Source: Candidula unifasciata (lineage: Eukaryota; Mollusca; Gastropoda; Stylommatophora; Geomitridae). Taken from it: 64,000 nucleotides of DNA. The notes below the pieces were generated by a model that had not been told where the DNA came from, did no database searches, and saw nothing but the letters and a program-made list of their open reading frames with translations. The stretch is taken from contig CAJHNH020008453.1 of the NCBI GenBank assembly GCA_905116865.2, forward strand, positions 514,033 through 578,032, written 5' to 3'. This document shows positions 55,572 to 64,000 of the stretch, piece by piece (position 1 is the first letter of the stretch; every line of letters starts with the position of its first letter). A program made the translations under genes and the position numbers.

Positions 55572-57875
55572 CTTAGTTACAACAACAATGATCTTTCGTT
55601 CAAAATAATATTAAACCGCTCAACAAATCACCTGAATACCGTAGCTGCCACAAACAAAAATACTAAAAATTACAAGTGGCAAGCCAGGAAATCAGTGAAA
55701 ACAATGCAAATAATATAGCAACGTAATAAATTCAATTCAATAATAATAATATTTATGGAACAATTTGGACTGTTCGATACAGAAAAGGGATGGGTCACCG
55801 AAACTTAATCGTTACAATTTCTGAATGAGGGTCGATGATGTGTGCGCACAAAAAAAAATTAACACAAAAATGAACAGCACTAGTATCACTACGTGGAAAA
55901 CAATTTCACACACGAAAACACCTCGAAGAAATTATTATTCTCTAAATAAGACGGTACACGCACGTACGATAACGTACTACTAGATAAACACTTATTGACA
56001 AGAAAGCACAACGATTGGACAATAACTATTTACGAACAAGACGCTACAAGCATATATCTTGACAATAGACCCAGCTGCACAATGAGTTGCAGACGAGACT
56101 AGAATCGCAATATAGCTGACACGTAATCTTATGTTAATCCTAGGAACACTAGACAACTAGGGACAACACAAGACTAGCCCTGCCAACCATCCACAAAAAT
56201 AACGTAAATGATGAATAGGACAGACGAGAAATGAGAAGGACAATGAACGGTGCCAGGAGCTCAAATACAATTGCGTAGAACCCTCGAGGGCTGGAGAACA
56301 GACCACAACAATACACCAAAAGCAAAACAAACTTATCTTCTCTCCAGTCCTTGATTCTTGGCCTCCCACAGAAAGGATGATGAGGATGATGATGATGACC
56401 GAGAACGACAGGCCTCAGTTGATCGGTGTCAGCAGCAACCACTCAACAGCACACAACCTTCCTCACACTTTTTTACTGTCCGTCAAACTATTTCTCCTAT
56501 ACGTCACTAACTTGTCACGACGCAAACGCAGCCCTATTACATTTAGTCATTATTAATTACAATCAGTCGGAACAAATACGAAAAACGATCACAAACTATC
56601 ACTTTATAGCGCTAAGGGCGACCCAAGCCAACCCCGATGTCGCTATCAATAATTAAGAGTAGTCCCGGACAACGATGCAATATTTAAGAGAATTAACTCA
56701 GCAACGCCATCACAAACTTACTCGATAGCAACATCAAAATTAAGGGATTAACTCAATCACGTTAGCCATACAATAGTGAACGACAAAACCTAAAGAAAAA
56801 TAAATCAGTCAGCTAAACATACAAACTAATCTATGTCTCCTATTTAGACAAATAAATACAAGCACATTGGGTTCACAATTAACGCGGACAACTATTCATA
56901 TCTAGCTACCACTATAGATTCAATTCCCAAGGACAAACGGCCCTATTATCTGTCACAGACCTCTGGGTGACCTTGCTGGTCCGTGGCTCGTAACTGGGCC
57001 TATGACAGACAGACTAACCTTTAACACACACTGAACCCAAACGCACACAGAGCACACACGACAAGCTTTATTGTAAGTAAAGGTAAGACAATAGACAGTT
57101 GACTTCCCGCTGTGTGGCCACCTATTGCCTGGACCCTCTGGCTGAACGAGCTTTACAGTCGCCTCGTTCCCAGTACGTCCACAAGCAATATCCTGGTGTA
57201 CAAACCACACGGTCACGAGATACGCTCTTACCTATTGACACACTGACCAACAAAACTGTCACAGCCTCTGTCTAGCACAGGGTCAGAGTGCCAAGGTTAG
57301 ACATTCTCTCACAGAACATGTACATAAATACTCTACACAAGAACTATCCTATTCTAACAGAAAACTGTACATAAACTATCCAGTCACTAACAGAAATATC
57401 CTAACTCTAATACTATCACTGTCTTGCTAAACGTCCTCTCTCCCTGACCGACGCACACCGAATGTCCTCTGTTCTCTCTACCTCGTGTCTCTTGACCCCG
57501 TTTACCAGCTCAGTCCCAAAAGCGGTAATCGTGTTGCGGGTTTGTCCACAACACAGTTCACTCTTTCTTGCTTTATCCTGAGCGCTGGTTTCGCTGTGCA
57601 ATCACAGAACGGACTTGACCAGTCACGGCCCTGACCTTTGTGTCAACCCTGGGGTGTCACCTTAACACGCACACCTTACAGTGTGGTACATTCCGCCACT
57701 GACTGTACTCACAGGGTTGTGACAGGTATATTGTTTTGGCGCAATACACGCTTTGGACAAACACATACAAACAATTGCTGTTTAAAAGATGGGTGATAGG
57801 CCGAAACCTGAGACTGGCATTTGTTCTTTATTTGTGACACTTTGATTTAAAAAAAACCTGTATTCTTTATTTCTC

Positions 57876-57880
<5 letters not shown>
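55572..57880. other. Noncoding stretch upstream of the Gag frame, possible LTR
   Basis: No exon found. A 'tgtggcagctacgg' near 55640-55655 (minus strand) could be a primer-binding-site region. More GC-rich sequence at 56940-57720 differs from its surroundings and may be the 5' LTR. Confidence 0.35.
57827..57871 (-). other. Candidate polyadenylation signals of gene A
   Basis: Two AATAAA hexamers on the minus strand (complements of 57866-57871 and 57827-57832) lie about 130 and 170 bases after the gene A stop, just past a (CT)n tract in the presumed 3' UTR. The position fits a normal 3' end. Confidence 0.45.

Positions 57881-57961
<81 letters not shown>
57880..57961. repeat. (CT)n microsatellite in the gene A 3' UTR
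   Basis: About 80 bases of uninterrupted CT, 42 bases after the gene A stop; read as (GA)n in the transcript. Confidence 0.95.
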
Positions 57962-57965
<4 letters not shown>

Positions 57966-58002
57966 CATATATAAATGTGTGTATGTGTGTGTGTGTGTCT
58001 TG

Positions 58003-58090
58003 TTACTGATCGTTTACACTTGATGTTGGTTCAAGTTCATCGACTGACGACGATGTATCGTCACTGTCTTTCTTGGCTACCGAAATTATT
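58003..58090 (-). CDS. Gene A terminal coding exon
   Basis: 88 bp, phase 2 in, ending with TAA at 58005-58003. It encodes IISVAKKDSDD, then TSSSVDELEPTSSVNDQ. The phase from the preceding 70 bp exon fits exactly and the reading stays open to the stop. The serine- and acid-rich run resembles casein-kinase-type phosphorylation substrates, which is only suggestive. Confidence 0.75.
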
Positions 58091-61000
58091 CTGTGGATAA
58101 TAATTCCGAGAATTAGGTCAAAGATTGTAACAATAGACATGTTTACGTGCTACAGGAAAAGTTAACATCTACATTTTAGTCGATTTTTTGCGGAATAGGG
58201 AGCGTATATTTCTGGTGTGCTACCATGGTAATTCTGAAAACAGTGATCCGTTATTATTCACATTCCTACAATTCAGTGACGAAACAATATTGTGATTTTT
58301 TATTTGTAATGTTGTTTATATATATATATATATATTTAAAATTTGTTATTGCTTTACTTTTTATGCATTTTATATATTTTTGTGTTCTTTAGTTTTAAAC
58401 TCTGCATTTTTCATCGCATATGAAAATATCAGGCTCTGTTTTAGAATTCACACAGGTCGTTCCCATGTGGGGCGCTATTTTTCGTTATTTTGAAGCTCGT
58501 CCCATGGGCCGCAGTATGACCTGACGGTTAAACTCGGTTTCCGGGACCTCTCCTCGAGTGATCCTCATCAGCATGTTGGCATATTGTGTCACCGGGTGTT
58601 AATTGCTCTGTGTGATGTCCTGGTGTGGTAAAATTTACTTACTTACACAGTGTTACAACAACGTTGATATAGCGGTGGAAGTGTTCCGTTGGATTTTACG
58701 ACTAGCCTCATGCTGAGAACTATACCTAATTAGTTATCCAAATAATTATTCGAACAATTCAAGCATACGCTGTCTCCCTGCTACAGGTTGGTTGCAATGG
58801 ATCTCAAACACCAGCTACATTTCCTTCTGAATGTACAGTGTTGGACTCACAGCAGTGTTTCCTCGTTGTCATTTTTTTAACAATGCGGTTACAAACCAGT
58901 TCATTGTCTGGCGTCTGTCGCTGCATCTCGTAAAGTGCCTACTGCATCTAGTCGATTGTATGCTTCAGTATAAAGGTTTCATTTATTTGCTTGATTTTAA
59001 TCAGTTGTTACTGCAGTATACAGCGAAATATGCCGAACTATTGTTTGTGTCTTTTTTGTTCACATTTATAGGTGGCTGTTCGTCAATATCTTGATGTTAG
59101 CCTCCCAAATGCATTGCCTTCAAATTATCCATTTGAAAAGTTTTGGCTTTTATTGTGATTAAGGGGTCACTATACCAAAAAAATTATTTTTTTATTTACA
59201 AAGTCAGAGCAGTTATTTTATAATGGTCATTTGTAGGGATACATGTTATTACATTTGTATACTTTAAGTGTTAAAAAAAATCATAGTTGTCATGGAAATA
59301 GCCGCCATCTTGTGAAAAAAAAAACAATATGTACTTAGGATCCTAAAATTTTAAAAACAAATATAGGTATTCAACAATAAATGATGGATTCATGACTTTT
59401 TATCCTATTTACAAGTACAGGTCTAGTTTATTTACTTTAAACATGTTTTTAAATATTTTTCGTAGAATTTTAAAATGTAGGTTTATTGAAAAAGTCAAAA
59501 AAATCTTGCATCATCAGACAATAATCGAATTTTAAAAAACAAAAACTTTCTAAAATCTACTTTTAGATAAACCAGTCCCTATAATATTGTTTACGAAGTA
59601 TGCATACAAAATTTCATGTTTCTACTCTTTATATTAGCTTCGACTTTAGGATTGCACACACACAGCAAACTTAAATACAGAGAATTGAGAAAACTGAGTT
59701 TTAAACTTTTTTTTCTCTTAAAAAAGTGCACGAGGAGGTGTCGTTAGTATTAACTTTTCAATGCTAAATTGTTTACAAATGACACAGATTTTGTGTGTCA
59801 TCTATTCTACGAATGCCGAACTTTACAAAAATGAACACACTGAAAAAGTGATATTTTTGTAATAAATTGGGAAAAATGCCGTGTAGTGACCCCTTAAACT
59901 ATTCAACTGTTTTCTGTAAATATATGTGGCTAAATTGCTCGAAAATAAACAACGTGGAAAGTGGGACAACCGACTATGAGCTAGGCAGTGGGAGAAGTAA
60001 CTCATACGCCTTTTTCAAAGATGGTAGCAGAAATCAGCACTCTGATATCGAACGAAATGTACAGACTACAGTCCATCTAGGTCTTTGAGGCACATGCTAA
60101 TACTGATACATATAAAAATGAAAGAATATATACTTACCTATCCGACGTGCGTTTTTCCGTGCTATCCGCCTGTGGTTCAGTTTTCTTTGGTTCTTCACTA
60201 AAAGCGTCTAGATCAAAGAAGAGTAAAATAACTTTATCACACATGACTGCATAAGGGCAACAGGTGTAAAAGTATGACACAAGGAAAAGTACTTTCTGGA
60301 CATGGTTTAAATAATAATAAAAAAAATAATAAAAATACTTAACAACAGAAACGAAATATATCATTGTGTTTCTTCACTCATGCTTCTAGTGTGTATGCTA
60401 CACCTATTGAGGTAGATTCCTGGGAACAAGATGTCATTGACCACGATGCGTGGAGCGGGCACATCAAAAAGTAGATTAGAATGAATATAAAAAGGACTGC
60501 AGAAAGAATAAGAGCTAAGTGTACTAGAGGAAATTCACTAAATACACGCCCTATAAACAACCTTCAAAAAATACCATGTTTAAATTGTAAAAGACTTTTC
60601 TTAACGCGGACAGATCTTGCTGGCCACACTAGCCATAGCCCTATCTTTCGCAATTAAACAGCATTTATCTGGAACAACGGAAATGTGCAAACTAACTTCT
60701 GGTCTACACATGATATCATAATATGTCAGGATTAAAATTACATCATTGCCGGTTTTTCTAATGAAAACTTTAAGTCAACGTTTTGCAGACTGTAAGACAC
60801 ATTCCTGCAGCCATAAATGAAATGATCGACCTTTTTTTCTCTTTCTTTTCGCTATCCTCGCAAGAGATTTTCAGATGAAAAAGTAACATGTGTTTGTGAA
60901 AAACGGAATGCGAAGCATTCTCCCACAGTTCCATACAGACTGGTTTAGATCACAATGTCAGCTAGTCAAAGCTTTATTCTCTCTACTACTTGTATCCAGA

Positions 61001-62245
61001 ATGTTTAGTATTCTCTGGTACCTGTCCATACATGAAAAGTTCTAAATCTCCATTTGTGTTTTTTTTTTCCTACATACACGGCTGCCGAGTCTCTTGTTTC
61101 CAGTACGCAGTCTAAATATAGTGGTCTGTTTATTTCGCGTAAAATGTTGACTGAGAAAACAATGGACCAGGAAGAAAGAGTGTGATTCAAGCCAGGAGAG
61201 TTTGAGCATATTTAGCAGAAACTTCTATCTGTTGATGAGCTATAGCTTTGCCGCATTGATATCTAGCAACAGAACACACGCACCAAGCCATCGTTAACAT
61301 GAAATCGTTCAAGCAGAACACTCGATAGGAAAACATAATGCAATATTTCTTATAGAAAGTGTGAGCGGTTAATTTCTGTTACCGTCATCTATTGAAGAAA
61401 ACGACAAATTGTTGAGAAGTTTTAAACTACCAGGTCTAACCTACCAGCAATACTTATAGTAATGGTAAAGAAAATTGTGCAGATAGGCACCTAGGGCTAG
61501 ACCTATATTTTATAGACGAGTTGATATTCGGTGTGTGATGTGGTCAGCATCATGCCAACCCACTTAACTTCCCAGGAATTTACCCGGTACCCACTTAAAT
61601 CTGGATCAATCTGGGAGCCAAGATCGGGACCTCAACTCACCCCCCTGTGAAACGCAGGCGATTGTCTAACCGCGAAACGCCGGTCGTCCTCTACAAGACT
61701 TATATAAGTGAAAGAATTTCCCAATAATGGTGCATCTTTTTATAGGCACTTGAGTCTAACTTTAAGTAGATCTATAATTAGGTAAACAGCAAATATTGCA
61801 ATCAAAATGGCTGGCAGACTGATATGCTTTGCTTTACCTGCAGATGGCTGGCAGATTGATATGCTTTGCTTTACCTGCAGATGGCTGGCCTATGGATTAG
61901 GACAATAATGTGAATGCGCTTAGAGAGATAGAGCGATCCGAGTATTTTCGGAGCAACGTGTCTACACCGTTGCTACGATTTCGATTGCCTGAAGTAAAGA
62001 TGGGCACACCAGGCATGACAGGCACATAAGGGCGTACAAGAAGTCTTGTTAAGGATGTGTCTGGAGTGCTATATAGATGATCTATTTCATTACTCAACAT
62101 GACAATACACAAGCTGCAGTCCTCTGGATCTTACCTTTCGATCTTTTTGACGTGAAGCAATAGGCAATGAGACAAGTGGCGACCATAACCACGATCACTA
62201 ATATACCAGCGACTATTAGTATCACATAGCTGCCTCCCTCTGTTT
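58003..62245 (-). CDS. Gene A: 3' end of a single-pass membrane receptor, tail without tyrosines
   Basis: Three minus-strand exons (62135-62245, 60138-60207, 58003-58090) join in phase to 89 codons and a TAA stop. They give a TM helix with a KRSK stop-transfer signal and a 50-residue acidic, Ser/Thr-rich tail that ends SSVNDQ and has no tyrosine. The extracellular exons must lie above 64 kb, since the TM exon starts in phase 1 and no exon was recognised between 62.25 and 64 kb. The layout (phase 1 TM exon, small tail exons) matches gene B, but the tails share no obvious sequence, so it may be a decoy-like or differently signalling relative. Confidence 0.75.
58487..58640 (-). repeat. Interspersed repeat B, copy 5 (inverted, diverged)
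   Basis: 'ctcggtttccgggacctctc', 'caccgggtgttaattgctct' and 'gtgatgtcctggtgtggtaa' are the reverse of the repeat B body. Confidence 0.65.
58645..59155. other. Gene A intron, nothing recognised
   Basis: An 87-codon plus open frame at 58831-59094 has no recognisable domain. Confidence 0.35.
59159..59897. mobile_element. TTAA-flanked non-autonomous element (piggyBac-type MITE), 739 bp
   Basis: TTAA stands at both ends (59159-59162 and 59894-59897) with inverted ends identical over 14 bases (TTAAGGGGTCACTA). The inner part is AT-rich and has no transposase. The end sequence differs from that of the 24957-27054 element, so it belongs to another family. It lies in the last intron of gene A. Confidence 0.7.
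60138..60207 (-). CDS. Gene A exon: membrane-proximal tail
   Basis: 70 bp, phase 1 in and phase 2 out. It encodes DAFSEEPKKTEPQADSTEK then RTSD, a charged, Pro/Ser/Thr-rich segment. Donor gtaagta is near-consensus and the acceptor tag follows a T-rich run. Confidence 0.75.
60210..61480. other. Gene A intron, nothing recognised
   Basis: AT-rich sequence without clear repeats. Confidence 0.35.
61482..61690 (-). mobile_element. SINE-C copy
   Basis: Contains 'gggctagacctatattttat', 'gatgtggtcagcatcatgcc', 'ggtacccacttaaatctg' and a decayed tRNA-like end (minus-strand 'cggcgtttcgcggttagac'). Confidence 0.75.
61807..61890. repeat. 37-bp tandem duplication
   Basis: 'tggctggcaga(c/t)tgatatg' plus 'ctttgctttacctgcaga' occurs twice in tandem with one base change, then a third partial unit. 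Confidence 0.9.
62135..62245 (-). CDS. Gene A exon: transmembrane helix
   Basis: 111 bp, phase 1 in and out. After ETEGGS comes a strongly hydrophobic helix starting YVILIVAGILVIVV and ending LIAYCF, then TSKRSK. Donor gtaaga, acceptor gcttcag. The sequence is clearly a TM segment with positive-inside residues. Confidence 0.85.
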
Positions 62246-62394
62246 CTGAAGCATTAAAATAACAATTAAAACTGCATGTAAGAAACTGGTATAGACGTAG
62301 TGGTGTAGGGGTTAAACGATCTGGCTCGGGTTTAAAGGTTTACATCAGCATTTTTCTGGATTTAGTTCAAACATTACCTTAGCTTCTAGTCAAC

Positions 62395-62470
62395 GAAGAT
62401 TTAGGTTTACTCTTTAGAAGTAAAGGCGGCCGGCGTGATGTTGACTACATCGCACATTGAGGCCTTTTGA
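62395..62470 (+). mobile_element. SINE-C fragment, opposite orientation
   Basis: 'agtaaaggcggccggcgtga' and 'tgatgttgactacatcgcac' are the reverse complement of the SINE-C middle. Confidence 0.55.
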
Positions 62471-62479
62471 AATATGAAT

Positions 62480-63810
62480 CTAGCCTCAAACCCAGGAGGT
62501 TATTGGCGTGTAAAGGGACCTTTACTTTACTTTTTTTTAAATACAAGAAACATTTACACAGATTCAAAGTTTACTGGCACATAGCTAATTACTCTGACGG
62601 TGTTACAGTTTCTGTACGGACATCATATTCGCTTTTTCACACAACTGTTTTACAGGCACACTTATTTTACTATGCCATCTGCAGTGTGTGGGGTGGGCAA
62701 TTAGCGTCTGCCGATACGCGCATGTACGCCTTGATCTGTGCAGCTGTGTGACTGGAAGCCATCCCTGTCAAGCCGAGGACATGTCACAATGTCATAAAAG
62801 GTGGTGTTTTTTTTTTTTTTTTTGTTCTGCCGAGTATGAGTCGTATGGCCTCATTATGTACTCGGTCCAGTCTCTCTAGCTAGGTTCTGTTGACAGTAAT
62901 GATGTCGAGGCCGTAGTCTGTGACGCTGAACAAAGCCCTTGACAGACAAGAAAAAATAGGCGTTATTATATGTCAGCTGCTGCTAGCACCTTGAGTACTG
63001 TCAGAAATTACCTGGCTCTAAGTATGATATTCTCTATGTAAAACGGGTTTGCCATGCATTCGGGAAATTGCATGCTAATGTATTTCATAGTGTCCACTAA
63101 AGAAAATTTATACCGCACATTCTTACAACTGCCAAGCGTTTGATAACAATGTGGGTATTCACAAAGAACCGTGTCAAGAACGCCTTAGCTGGGTTGACTT
63201 GTGCTATCAGTGACTACCTAATGAGTCTGCCTTGTTCATGTTGTAGAATTTGTGTAATTGCACGCCTGTTTCTTCCTCGAATGTACACAAGGAAATCGTC
63301 TTCAAATGTCATTGTTCTACCCAAGCCTCAGCTCTGTGCGCTATGTACACACTGAAGACAATCATCGACAGTTGTGATCCCATGAGGCAGGTCCAGTAGA
63401 GCACTATGGGCTTCGATGTCCATGTACTACGTCACAACGACACATTGCTCACTAGTAATGCAACCATGTAATTTTCCAGACGTGAAGACCAAAATGTAAA
63501 CTTGCGGATCAGGCAAGTACGTCCTTAAATTAAAACTGAAACGGAAGTGGTTCAGGGCAAAACCTCTATTCAACAGGTATGTTTATTCGACGACATAGAG
63601 TTGATACATTTACTTGTTGGTGTACTTCTTTTTCTGCATTTCTAGCCACCTGTAAAATAAGTGGCTGAGACATTGTGTTGTGCATAACAGTTAGGCTCTG
63701 ATATTTTCACATTTCTGCGCAAGACATGAAACCATCACAAGTAGTCACCTGTTACCAAATGCTTTATGGGTGGGAGAATGTGGACAGTTTTTTTTCCAAG
63801 TGGGACCCGA
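62480..63810. other. Presumed gene A intron, nothing recognised
   Basis: I looked for the Ig exon that should precede the gene A TM exon and did not find one. Open frames here are short and lack domain signatures. Confidence 0.4.
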
Positions 63811-63811
63811 A

Positions 63812-64000
63812 ACGAACACGGGGAACACAAGGAAACAATAAACCCACACGGGGAACACAATAAAAAAATAAACCCACACGGGGAACACAAGGAAACAATA
63901 AACCCACACGGGGAACACAAGGAAACAATAAACCCACACGGGGAACTTAAGGGAACAATAAACCCACACAAGGAACATACGGAAACAATAAACCCACACA
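63812..64000. repeat. 30-bp minisatellite, six units, running off the window
   Basis: Unit aacccacacggggaacacaa plus ggaaacaata, almost exact. It continues past base 64000. Confidence 0.95.

Noticed and set aside
57782..57964. Open frame of alternating Arg-Glu
   Set aside because: It is only the (CT)n microsatellite read in frame.
59867..60088. 73-codon plus frame starting in the TTAA element
   Set aside because: It crosses the element end into unrelated intron sequence and has no recognised domain.

Overview
This window looks like animal nuclear DNA, most likely from a lophotrochozoan and probably a gastropod mollusc. The evidence is AT-rich sequence, genes split into small exons with GT-AG introns, dense microsatellites and minisatellites, tRNA-derived SINEs, many broken non-LTR retrotransposon fragments, one Ty3/gypsy-type element and two TTAA-flanked piggyBac-type elements. 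The species assignment is inference; nothing in the window proves it.

Every host gene that can be supported lies on the minus strand and belongs to one theme: single-pass immunoglobulin-superfamily (IgSF) membrane receptors. Gene C (32210 down to 371, continuing past base 1) has a signal-peptide exon followed by nine exons that join without a phase error into 708 codons and encode seven Ig-type domains. Its transmembrane (TM) segment and tail lie outside the window. Gene B (49091 down to 43060) has a membrane-proximal Ig-like exon that is a close paralogue of the last visible exon of gene C, then a TM exon and three tail exons ending in a stop. Its tail has seven tyrosines, including one ITIM/Src-SH2-type site and four pYxN (GRB2-type) sites. 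Gene A (62245 down to 58003) is the 3' end of another such receptor or isoform: a TM exon and two tail exons with no tyrosine. Its extracellular exons are not in the window. The TM exon of A and the Ig-like exon of B both begin in phase 1, so A and B could be two neighbouring genes or two alternative 3' cassettes of one locus.

Layout: 0.4-32.2 kb gene C, with introns full of repeats (LINE fragments, SINEs, microsatellites, a 2.1 kb piggyBac-type element at 24957-27054). 32.2-43 kb is an intergenic stretch with a decayed RTE-like LINE, a 31-bp minisatellite, a 1.7 kb satellite of about 40-bp units running into a long (AT)n tract, and a LINE with an intact RNase H-like ORF. 43-49 kb is gene B, with a 34-bp minisatellite in an intron. 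49-58 kb is a retroelement-rich gap holding a broken Ty3/gypsy-type element (Gag-protease ORF intact, Pol broken). 58-62.2 kb is gene A, with a 0.74 kb TTAA-flanked element in an intron. 62.2-64 kb has no recognisable exon and ends in a 30-bp minisatellite.

How the parts work together is inference: A, B and C look like a small expanded family of surface receptors that share extracellular Ig exons and differ in their signalling tails, in a region where transposon insertion and segmental duplication are active. All functions are read from the sequence alone; no database search was possible.
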